From assembly GCA_022701475.1 (NCBI GenBank), contig JAKOOI010000223.1, positions 1 to 5,273 of the forward strand: DNA of 5,273 bases, written 5' to 3'. Source of the DNA: Weeksellaceae bacterium (lineage in GTDB: Bacteria > Bacteroidota > Bacteroidia > Flavobacteriales > Weeksellaceae). Below the pieces are notes generated by a model. The model saw nothing but the letters and a program-made list of their open reading frames with translations, ran no database searches and was not told where the DNA came from. The translations under genes were made by a program, and so were the position numbers. Shown here piece after piece: positions 1 through 5,273 of the stretch. Each line of letters begins with the position of its first letter. Within the stretch, counting starts at the first letter, position 1.

Positions 1-232
1 GTTCCTGCAGAAATTTTTCTTTGCATTCCGTACTGCAGAATCCGTAAATGGAGACTCCGAGCTTCACCGTGTCGTTTAAGGCCTCTGTGGTTTTCATCAG
101 GCATACAGGATCTTCTTTATTGATAATTTCAATATTTTCCAGCCATCCCTCCGGCTTTTTGTTTTCAGGCGCTTGACGCTGGCACGACAGACTGACTGCA
201 GCCAGCGGATAAAATAAGAAATGTCTTTTCAT
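1..232 (-). CDS. YHS-domain lipoprotein, 3' end cut by window edge
   Basis: Reading the minus strand from the ATG at 232-230 gives an open frame of 77 codons that leaves the window at base 1. The N-terminus is MKRHFLFYPLAAVSLSCQ: two basic residues, a short hydrophobic stretch, and a Cys at residue 17 preceded by SLS. This resembles a relaxed Bacteroidota lipobox, so the product is probably exported and lipid-anchored. Residues 41-77 carry DPVCLMK and YGFCSTECKEKF, the pattern of YHS domains (DPVCGM...YxFCSxxCxxxF). Cys44, Cys66 and Cys70 are the likely metal ligands. YHS domains occur in heavy-metal ATPases and small metal-binding proteins, so a role in binding copper or a similar metal at the envelope is reasonable but unproven. 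It is transcribed away from the operon at 458-3462. The frame is too short for a default ORF cutoff because it is truncated. I am confident of the domain and less sure of lipidation. Confidence 0.8.
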   Translation of the reverse strand, partial: MKRHFLFYPLAAVSLSCQRQAPENKKPEGWLENIEIINKEDPVCLMKTTEALNDTVKLGVSIYGFCSTECKEKFLQE

Positions 233-358
233 AGCAAGATGGTAAAGCCTGATACCTGACTTGAAGTGAAAGATATCAAATGAATTTCCTGTATCTTATG
301 ATTCAGATTATATCTGCTGTTTTGCATTATGTACCATATGTGTTGTGAGCCGGAAGTG

Positions 359-389
359 AATTAAATAATTGTATTTCAATTATTTAATT
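359..389. promoter_or_regulatory. Perfect 13-bp inverted repeat, candidate operator or hairpin
   Basis: AATTAAATAATTG at 359-371 and CAATTATTTAATT at 377-389 are exact reverse complements around the 5-bp centre TATTT. The repeat lies about 70 bp before the ATG of the GntA-like gene, inside the divergent region shared with the YHS lipoprotein gene. Its right side runs into the A+T-rich tract 377-400. The TTG at 369-371 lies 21 bp before TATTTTAA (393-400), a weak two-mismatch resemblance to the Bacteroidota promoter TTG-N17-23-TAnnTTTG. If that were the promoter, the repeat would overlap its -33 element as an operator would. It could instead be a terminator-like or simple A+T-rich hairpin. The repeat is seen directly; its role is inferred. 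Confidence 0.45.
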
Positions 390-457
390 ATTTATTTTAA
401 TGGTGTTTATACAGCCTGATATCCTGCGTGGCATAGACTTTGTCAAGTACAGTCAAT

Positions 458-1147
458 ATGACACCAATCACAAACAGACAAAATTCCGATCAGGTACTGA
501 TCGCGGAAGATGCTTTCAGAGCATTTGTAGACGACGCCTCATTTCCATGTGTGGCCGCGAAAGCTGCTTTGAGCAGAGACCAGATGAAACTGTTCGTAGC
601 AGGTCATATCGCCTGTCCGAAAGATGACCGGGAAATCCTGGAATTTATTTATGGTTTTGTAGAAGAATACAGAAGCGCTGAAAATCATTTTCACACGGCA
701 TGCGTTATTTTTCCGGAATCCGAAGGGCTTAATGAGGCCATGTTCGAGCGTTTTCTCTGGATGCGCCTGCAGGCATTGTCCGATCTTGATTCCGCACAAT
801 ATCCATACGATCAGCGGGTGAGCCCGGATCCTCATTCCGATCAGTTCAGCTTCAGCTTAAAGGAGGAAGCTTTTTTTGTAATCGGACTGAATCCTGACAG
901 CAGCCGTGAGGCCCGCCGGTTCAAATATCCTACCCTTGTATTCAACCCACATGCTCAGTTTGAAGAGCTGCGTACGCTGAAACGTTATGATAAGATGAAA
1001 AATATTGTCCGTAAAAGGGATGTTGCCCTCAGCGGATCCATCAATCCGATGCTGCAGGACTTCGGTGCCGCATCAGAGGTCTACCAGTATAGTGGCATGC
1101 AATATGATAGTACATGGCAATGCCCTTTTAAAGCAATCAACCGATGA
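458..1147 (+). CDS. YqcI/YcgG-family protein, GntA-like heme-dependent guanidine N-hydroxylase
   Basis: The product is 229 aa from the ATG at 458. A frame-compatible TTG at 440 would add six residues, but the ATG is the more ordinary choice. The sequence matches the YqcI/YcgG family along its length: FPCVAAKAAL (29-38), NHFHTACVIFP (76-86), FERFLWMRLQAL (97-108), VSPDPHSDQFSFSL (121-134), FFVIGLNP then SREARRF (139-155), VFNPHAQFE (161-169), INPMLQDFG (195-203), YSGM (211-214) and WQCPF (220-224). Cys31, His165 and Cys222 sit in the most family-like motifs; I cannot say which residue, if any, binds heme. The characterised member GntA hydroxylates a guanidine nitrogen of a guanitoxin precursor. 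That makes N-hydroxylation of a guanidino compound the best guess here, with an unknown substrate. The protein should be cytoplasmic, with no signal peptide or membrane segment. The stop overlaps the next start as ATGA, which suggests translational coupling. No clear Shine-Dalgarno sequence is visible. Confidence 0.88.
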   Translation: MTPITNRQNSDQVLIAEDAFRAFVDDASFPCVAAKAALSRDQMKLFVAGHIACPKDDREILEFIYGFVEEYRSAENHFHTACVIFPESEGLNEAMFERFLWMRLQALSDLDSAQYPYDQRVSPDPHSDQFSFSLKEEAFFVIGLNPDSSREARRFKYPTLVFNPHAQFEELRTLKRYDKMKNIVRKRDVALSGSINPMLQDFGAASEVYQYSGMQYDSTWQCPFKAINR

Positions 1148-1731
1148 ACACCATACCCCCACGCAGCGGAGCTGCCTTTATCCTCAAAAAAGGAGAACGA
1201 CTCACCATAACCGATATCCAGGGAGAACAGGTCTCTGACTTTATCTGCTTCAATGAACACGATCCCAAAGAGTATCTTTCGTCCGGAAGGACCATTGATT
1301 ATGCGGAAACCATTTTCCTGACAAAGGGCAATCCGTTTTATTCCAACCGCAGCAATATCATGTTCGAAATCGTAGAAGATACCGTAGGCCGTCATGATTT
1401 CCTGCTGACTCCCTGCAGTGCCGATACTTTCCGGATCATTTATGGTGATACCCAACCGCACAGAGGCTGTTTCGGGAATTTATGCGAGGCACTTGAACCG
1501 TATGGCATTACCCCTGACGAAATCCCGATCTGCTTTAATGTATTTATGCATGTCGCCGTTGATGGAGAAAGCGGCAAAATAAGTGTCCTGCCTCCTAAAA
1601 GCGGTGCCGGAGACCACATTGTCATTGAAGCCAAAATGGACCTGATCGTAGGAATGACAGCCTGTTCTGCGGAAATGTCAAATAACTATTCATTCAAGCC
1701 TATCGGTTATTCCGTGAATGCCGGTCTGTAG
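1144..1731 (+). CDS. DUF1989 (urea carboxylase-associated) family protein
   Basis: This 195-aa protein has the full set of DUF1989 landmarks: IQGEQVSDFICFN (25-37), LSSGRTIDYAETIFLTKG (45-62), FYSNRSNIMFEIVEDTVGRH (65-84), LLTPCS (87-92), HRGCFGNLCEAL (106-117), PYGITPDEIP (119-128), FNVFMHVAVD (131-140), SGAGDH (153-158) and MDLIVGMTACSAEMSNN (165-181). Cys91, His106, Cys109 and Cys174 are plausible metal or active-site residues. The family includes the paired proteins CgdA and CgdB, formerly called urea carboxylase-associated proteins, which form a carboxyguanidine deiminase. Here there is only one copy and no urea or guanidine carboxylase nearby, so the substrate probably differs. Its start overlaps the upstream stop by 4 bp, and its TAG stop lies 3 bp before the decarboxylase ATG. 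It therefore very likely acts in the same pathway as both neighbours, perhaps hydrolysing or deiminating an N-hydroxyguanidino intermediate. The family call is firm; the function is inferred. Confidence 0.9.
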   Translation: MNTIPPRSGAAFILKKGERLTITDIQGEQVSDFICFNEHDPKEYLSSGRTIDYAETIFLTKGNPFYSNRSNIMFEIVEDTVGRHDFLLTPCSADTFRIIYGDTQPHRGCFGNLCEALEPYGITPDEIPICFNVFMHVAVDGESGKISVLPPKSGAGDHIVIEAKMDLIVGMTACSAEMSNNYSFKPIGYSVNAGL

Positions 1732-1734
1732 ATT

Positions 1735-3462
1735 ATGATAAAAAATGAGGAAAGCGGAGCCGGCCTGTCTGCAGCGGAGGCTTCAGGTTTCAGTGCAGGG
1801 CATCTTTTTGCTTCGCCTTTCAGAAACGGGAATAATGATGCTCTGGCTACCGCTATTGCCGGAGCGGTACAGCAAATCAACCATCTTAAACCTTCCCAGG
1901 CAAACAGTTCCGCATTTCTTGGAAACAATGCCGGCCTTGTTTTTACCAGAGGTTCTTTTCACGATGCAAAGCTGCAGGAAAGAGGAAAACCACTGGATGA
2001 AGTGATCGGCGAAGTAACTGCCATGTTTGAAGGATTGCCCAACTGGGGCCATCCCCTGAATATGAGCAACATCTGTCCGCAGGAAAATACGGCAGCCATC
2101 ATTGCATCTATGCTTACCCAGGTCTTTTCCCCGAATATCCTGGAAGCAGAATATGCCTGGAATACAGCCCGGGCAGAACTCGAGTCCGCAGCTATCCTGG
2201 CAGATCTTGCCGGATGGGATGCACGGAAGGCAGGAGGCCTCTACACCTACGGAGGGTCCGGCTGCTGGATGTACCAGCTGAAATATGCACTGAGCCGGGT
2301 GCTCCCGGATTCCAGGAATAAAGGAATCCGTACGGATGCAAAAATCATCTGTTCCGAACAGGCGCATTATGCCATGTTCAACAGTACAGACTGGACGGGT
2401 CTTGGAATGGATCATATCATTACGGTAAAAACCCTTCCCGGCTCCAATACCCTGGACCCGGATCATCTTGAAGAAATCCTTAAAAAATGCACCGCCAGGA
2501 ATATTCCTGTAATCTCGGTCATCTGTACAATGGCCACTACGGATGCCTGCGCATTCGACCCCGTTAAAAAAGTCAGGGATTTATTGGACCGGTATCCCAA
2601 CAGTCCCGAATATGGGAAAGCATTACTGTACTGTGATGCGGTAATCGGCTGGGCCTGGATGGCCTTTAAGGATTATGATTTTACCAATAATCCGATGGGG
2701 CTTTCCGAATCTGTACTGGAAGCAGCCGGCAGAAATCTTAAGGCTGTTGAGGAGATCCGTTATGCCGATGCCTTCGGAGTAGATTTCCATAAAAGTTTTG
2801 CACCCCTGGCAAGCAGTATGTTTGTTTACCGGGATGCTGCTGAGTTTGAGCAGCTCCTTAAACGGAAAGAGGCGGCTTACCTGCAGGAACGCGGTGATTA
2901 TAATCCTCATAGTTATACACTTGAAGTTTCGAGATCGGCATCGGGATCCATGGCAGGCTGGGCGACTCTTACCTATCTGGGTTCGGAAGGCATCCGGGCT
3001 GTCCTGGCACGAGGACTGGAAAATAAGCGTTATCTCCTGCATAAAATGGCTGCATATCCTGATATGGTCTGTGCCAACCAGGCTGATAACGGCAGTGTAG
3101 TGCTGCTGAGGATCTATTCCCGGGATACCCATGCGTTTTCTCAATATGAAAACGAACTTTGCGATTCTGCCTGTCAGGATGCTCTTTCCCGCCACAATAA
3201 ACTCACAGAATCCATAGGTGAACTTTTATGGCAATGGTTCAGGGAGGGTAAGAAGATCAACGGGATGTTTACTCCTTATCTGAGCCTTACCAAAGGATTC
3301 AGGCCTGCTATCTATACAGGCTGTGACGACAGCGATGCGGTAGTGTATGCCCTTAAAGTCTATCCGGTAAATGTATTTATTACCGAAGAAATCATGGATC
3401 ATGCGCTTGTCTGTATACGGGCAGCACGCGATGAAGTGATGCCCTATTTCAATTCCAATTAA
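1735..3462 (+). CDS. PLP-dependent group II amino acid decarboxylase family protein
   Basis: This 575-aa protein has the fold-type I group II decarboxylase layout (glutamate, tyrosine and aromatic amino acid decarboxylases). An N-terminal substrate region (about 95-145, with NWGHPLNMSN and PQENTAAIIASML) is followed by the PLP domain. GLYTYGGSGCWMYQLKYAL (168-186) corresponds to the family's glycine-rich phosphate-binding segment. SEQAHYAM (207-214) supplies His211, expected to stack on the cofactor ring. YCDAVIGWAW (299-308) supplies Asp301, expected to contact the pyridine nitrogen. DFHKSFAPLASSMF (350-363) supplies Lys353 as the Schiff-base lysine, where many relatives have DPHKW or NPHKW. 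All catalytic residues are present and the frame is intact. It is longer than the usual 470-510 aa, with extra sequence at both ends. It begins 3 bp after the DUF1989 gene and ends the operon. Decarboxylation of an amino acid linked to the guanidine chemistry of its neighbours is likely, but related fold-type I proteins can catalyse other reactions. Confidence 0.88.
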   Translation: MIKNEESGAGLSAAEASGFSAGHLFASPFRNGNNDALATAIAGAVQQINHLKPSQANSSAFLGNNAGLVFTRGSFHDAKLQERGKPLDEVIGEVTAMFEGLPNWGHPLNMSNICPQENTAAIIASMLTQVFSPNILEAEYAWNTARAELESAAILADLAGWDARKAGGLYTYGGSGCWMYQLKYALSRVLPDSRNKGIRTDAKIICSEQAHYAMFNSTDWTGLGMDHIITVKTLPGSNTLDPDHLEEILKKCTARNIPVISVICTMATTDACAFDPVKKVRDLLDRYPNSPEYGKALLYCDAVIGWAWMAFKDYDFTNNPMGLSESVLEAAGRNLKAVEEIRYADAFGVDFHKSFAPLASSMFVYRDAAEFEQLLKRKEAAYLQERGDYNPHSYTLEVSRSASGSMAGWATLTYLGSEGIRAVLARGLENKRYLLHKMAAYPDMVCANQADNGSVVLLRIYSRDTHAFSQYENELCDSACQDALSRHNKLTESIGELLWQWFREGKKINGMFTPYLSLTKGFRPAIYTGCDDSDAVVYALKVYPVNVFITEEIMDHALVCIRAARDEVMPYFNSN

Positions 3463-3801
3463 AAGCATCAGCCGCCGGGCTTCTCTGAGAATTGTACATG
3501 TTTTACATAATATGCCTTCTCCGATTCAGAAAGTTCTAGCATACTGAAAATGTATACAGGCGCCCTGGTCTGAAGGAACCTTGATATAAGCCGTCGATGA
3601 ATGGACGATTGTTCAGATAAAATCTGTTCAGCAGGCTGACCGGTTTATCAGGTATATGCAGAAGGCCTTGAAAAGAAATGATATTTTATCCATATCCTTT
3701 TCAGTAATTATCTTTTTTAACGGGCTTTTTATCAGATGTGGTATTTATAAAATTGTCAGATTTTCAGGGTTTTGTTAATTTTAGCATCTTAATAACATAC
3801 A
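3463..3801. other. Intergenic spacer without a convincing gene
   Basis: This 339-bp stretch separates the three-gene operon from the Crp/Fnr gene. Stops occur often in all frames. The longest open stretch I found on the plus strand is 40 codons (3656-3778), whose product is hydrophobic but resembles nothing I recognise. Just after the decarboxylase stop, AGCC-GCCG-GGCT (3470-3481) could form only a 4-bp stem with no T-tract, so I do not call a terminator. A short inverted repeat, CAGAT-AAA-ATCTG (3614-3626), lies mid-spacer. The last 50 bases hold a candidate promoter listed separately. Confidence 0.6.
3753..3783 (+). promoter_or_regulatory. Candidate Bacteroidota-type promoter of the Crp/Fnr gene
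   Basis: TTG at 3753-3755 is followed after 20 bp by TAATTTTA at 3776-3783. The Bacteroidota consensus is TTG-N17-23-TAnnTTTG, so the -7 box differs at its last base only. The ATG at 3802 lies 18 bp beyond the box, which would give a very short leader. The TTG falls inside a small inverted repeat, AAAAT-TGTCAG-ATTTT (3749-3764), that could be a regulator site. The region is A+T-rich, so a chance match is possible. Confidence 0.4.
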
Positions 3802-4398
3802 ATGGTGATATCTGAGGATATATTGTTTTCTCATGGGGCTAAAATACAGGCATATAGTGCAGGGGATTATATTTTTCATGAAGGGACTGCGGCAAAAAAT
3901 TATCTGCAGATTCATTCTGGAACTGTAAAACTGAATAATTTTATGGAAGACGGAAAAGAATTCGTACATGGTTTTCCTTTCAGGGGGCATTGCATCGGCG
4001 AAAGTTACCTGTTTACCGAGAACCTGTACGGGATCAATGCCGTTGCCGTAACGGCCTGTGAAGTCATCCGGCTGGAAAAGGAAATTTTTCTGAAACTCAT
4101 ACGGACCGAACCTGATTTTATGTTAAAAGTAAACCGTTATACGGCAGACCGGCTGCATTTCAGGTATCTGATTTCTACATTTCTTTCCATTACGGATCCG
4201 CTGATCAAGCTCCAGAAGCTGCTGGACCATATCAAGGGTTATTTTGGTTTTGATACAAAGTTCAGCTTTGAAGTGCAGTATACCCGTTCCCAGCTGGCGA
4301 CACTTGCCGGGCTCAGGGTAGAAACCGTCATCCGGACCATCAAAAAAATGGAGGCACAGAACCTGGTGAAAATCCAGAACAGTAAGATTTTTTACTGA
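3802..4398 (+). CDS. Crp/Fnr-family transcriptional regulator
   Basis: This 198-aa protein has an N-terminal cyclic-nucleotide-binding-like beta-roll (about 10-100) and a C-terminal winged helix-turn-helix (about 155-196). Roll landmarks are YSAGDYIFHEGTAAKNYLQI (18-37), SGTVKLNN (39-46) and GHCIGESYLF (62-71). The following YGINAVAVTACEVIRLEK lacks the Arg-Ser/Thr-Ala of cAMP-binding CRP (ERSA), with Asn79 near the expected arginine. No N-terminal cysteine cluster like that of Fnr is present. The DNA-binding part reads YTRSQLATLAGLRVETVIRTIKKMEAQNLV (160-189, quoted in two pieces: YTRSQLATLAGL and RVETVIRTIKKM), with the recognition helix near 171-182. It is probably a cytoplasmic regulator responding to a signal other than cAMP. 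The start has no clear Shine-Dalgarno sequence, as is common in this phylum. It stands alone, 339 bp after the operon and in the same direction, so control of that operon is possible but not shown. Confidence 0.9.
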   Translation: MVISEDILFSHGAKIQAYSAGDYIFHEGTAAKNYLQIHSGTVKLNNFMEDGKEFVHGFPFRGHCIGESYLFTENLYGINAVAVTACEVIRLEKEIFLKLIRTEPDFMLKVNRYTADRLHFRYLISTFLSITDPLIKLQKLLDHIKGYFGFDTKFSFEVQYTRSQLATLAGLRVETVIRTIKKMEAQNLVKIQNSKIFY

Positions 4399-4405
4399 GG
4401 TGGTC

Positions 4406-4445
4406 CCGGGAAGACATTTGTACATACGGGTCCGCCGGGAAGACA
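4406..4445 (+). repeat. 11-bp direct repeat after the Crp/Fnr gene
   Basis: CCGGGAAGACA occurs at 4406-4416 and again at 4435-4445, 29 bp apart, just downstream of the regulator stop codon. The intervening DNA includes the 6-bp palindrome TGTACA. I see no target-site or insertion-sequence structure with it, and no function is evident. Confidence 0.4.
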
Positions 4446-4570
4446 ATGAATAGGTCACAACGAATCTGAACTGTGGATTCACCCCCGTGTTTTCCGTATT
4501 TTATAAATGAAATATTACCTTATCGCATATAAAATATTGCTTTGGCAGGTTTTTATTTCCTGATGAGCCT

Positions 4571-4578
4571 TATCTTTG
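4571..4578 (+). promoter_or_regulatory. Perfect Bacteroidota -7 promoter box before the XseA-like gene
   Basis: TATCTTTG matches the -7 consensus TAnnTTTG exactly and is followed by C, also typical. It lies 36 bp before the ATG at 4615, which allows a leader of about 30 nt. The nearest -33-like element, TTTG at 4541-4544, is 26 bp upstream, slightly beyond the usual 17-23 bp. The -7 box is therefore well supported and the -33 assignment is weak. Confidence 0.6.
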
Positions 4579-4614
4579 CGACGAACTTCCGTTTCATCCG
4601 TCAGATTATTCATT

Positions 4615-5273
4615 ATGCAGGGCAGCGAACTTACGTATTCCATTTATTCACCGGCAGCCGTTATCGGACTGTTCAATAATGCTTTAAAGCTGAATGCCAC
4701 CGTCAACCTTATTTACCTGAAAGGACGGTATTCATATGGCGGAGGTAAAGCGTACGTCAATTATTATTATGACCTCTAGTATTCCGAAAGTGACAGCACC
4801 TCCATTGGTGTCAAAATGCCCGGACTGCTCAGGAGCAGGATCGTAAACAACGAAATCTACACCCTGCGCGGATTCATTGAAAAACGGATTAAAAATTCAA
4901 GCATCGAACTCGTTTTCGTGGTGGATGAAATTATTGCCCAGGAAGAAAAGTCGGTCTCCGAAGAAGATCTGAAACGTTATGAACTGATTCAGAAAAAACT
5001 GGAAAAAGGCTCCCGTGATCTGGAAACCTTTGTCAGAAACAAAGTGCTGAAGTCTGAAAAAGTGAAAATTGCCAATATCTACGGCCACCAGGCCATCGTT
5101 CATAAAGATTTCTATGAAGGGATTGATGTTTCCTCCAGGGAATTTGAAATTGATGAATTTACCTGTAACATTACCTCGGCCACTTCTGTTTCTGAACTGC
5201 TGCAACGGATTGTACCTGCCGGGTACGATATTATTGCCCTGGTACGGGGCGGCGGCGACCGCCAGAGCTTTGA
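4615..5273 (+). pseudogene. xseA: Exodeoxyribonuclease VII large subunit (XseA)-like gene, broken by in-frame TAG, 3' end outside window
   Basis: From the ATG at 4615 the frame encodes 54 residues (MQGSELTYSIYSPAAVIG...) and meets TAG at 4777-4779. The same frame then stays open for another 164 codons to the window edge. Both parts read as one XseA-type protein. The segment before the stop, SPAAVIGLFNNAL and LIYLKGRYSYGGGKAYV, is the N-terminal OB-fold. The segment after it has GLLRSRIVNN, a charged stretch, IANIYGHQAIVHKDF and finally IIALVRGGGDRQSF (206-219). The last resembles the RGGG motif of the exonuclease VII large subunit, which degrades single-stranded DNA with XseB. TAG ends the DUF1989 gene here, so it acts as a stop in this organism. 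A single base change from TTG (Leu) would explain it; sequencing error is equally possible. Restart at the in-frame ATG 4816 would lack most of the OB-fold. An in-frame TTG at 4576 lies inside the promoter box and is unlikely as a start. Confidence 0.72.

Noticed and set aside
268..275. TATCTTTC on the minus strand (268-275) as a -7 box for the YHS lipoprotein gene.
   Set aside because: It lacks the final G of TAnnTTTG, and I found no suitably placed -33 element.
400..627. An open frame starting at ATG 400 and overlapping the start of the GntA-like gene.
   Set aside because: It lies mostly inside the well-supported gene in another frame, and its product has no family features.
3466..3485. 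A G+C-rich short hairpin (AGCC/GGCT) right after the decarboxylase stop, considered as a terminator.
   Set aside because: The stem is only 4 bp and no T-tract follows it.
3494..3508. TGTA...TACA near 3494-3508, considered as a Crp-like binding site.
   Set aside because: The half-sites are only 4 bp, the spacing does not fit known Crp or Fnr sites, and it lies downstream of the operon.
3656..3778. A 40-codon open frame (MQKALKRNDILSISFSVIIF...) in the spacer, possibly a single membrane-spanning peptide.
   Set aside because: There is no ribosome binding site, no recognised family and no supporting context. The hydrophobic content is what T-rich DNA yields by chance.
4457..4480. GAATC...GATTC inverted repeat after the Crp/Fnr gene, considered as a terminator.
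   Set aside because: The stem is 5 bp with a 9-base loop, and the sequence that follows (CACCCCCGTG) is not a T-tract.
1..5273. Mobile elements, CRISPR arrays, tRNA or rRNA genes.
   Set aside because: I saw no transposase, regularly spaced repeats, tRNA-like fold or rRNA-like sequence in any part of the window.

Overview
The window looks like chromosomal DNA from a member of the phylum Bacteroidota. The signs are seen in the sequence: genes mostly lack Shine-Dalgarno sequences, a perfect match to the Bacteroidota -7 promoter box (TAnnTTTG) lies upstream of the last gene, the Crp/Fnr regulator is of a Bacteroidota-like type, and intergenic DNA is much richer in A+T than the genes. I cannot name a genus.

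Layout, left to right. (1) Bases 1-232, minus strand: the N-terminal part of a small lipoprotein with a YHS-type metal-binding domain, cut by the window edge. (2) Bases 233-457: a divergent, A+T-rich intergenic region with a perfect 13-bp inverted repeat. (3) Bases 458-3462, plus strand: a compact three-gene operon encoding a YqcI/YcgG (GntA-type) heme-dependent N-hydroxylase relative, a DUF1989 protein and a PLP-dependent group II decarboxylase. Genes 1 and 2 overlap by 4 bp (ATGA), and genes 2 and 3 are separated by 3 bp. (4) Bases 3463-3801: a spacer with no convincing gene and a candidate promoter at its right end. (5) Bases 3802-4398, plus strand: a Crp/Fnr-family regulator. (6) Bases 4399-4614: a spacer ending in a strong -7 box. 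(7) Bases 4615-5273, plus strand: the start of a gene for an exodeoxyribonuclease VII large subunit (XseA) relative, interrupted by an in-frame TAG at codon 55 and running off the window.

The three-gene operon is the part worth attention. GntA-type enzymes hydroxylate a guanidine nitrogen in guanitoxin biosynthesis, and some DUF1989 proteins (CgdA/CgdB) are carboxyguanidine deiminases. A decarboxylase joined tightly to these two suggests a short pathway acting on a guanidino amino acid such as arginine or a derivative. No other guanitoxin-pathway gene, transporter or resistance gene is visible, so if this is a biosynthetic or catabolic unit it is a minimal one with an unknown product. The substrate, the reaction order and any control by the nearby Crp/Fnr protein are inference.
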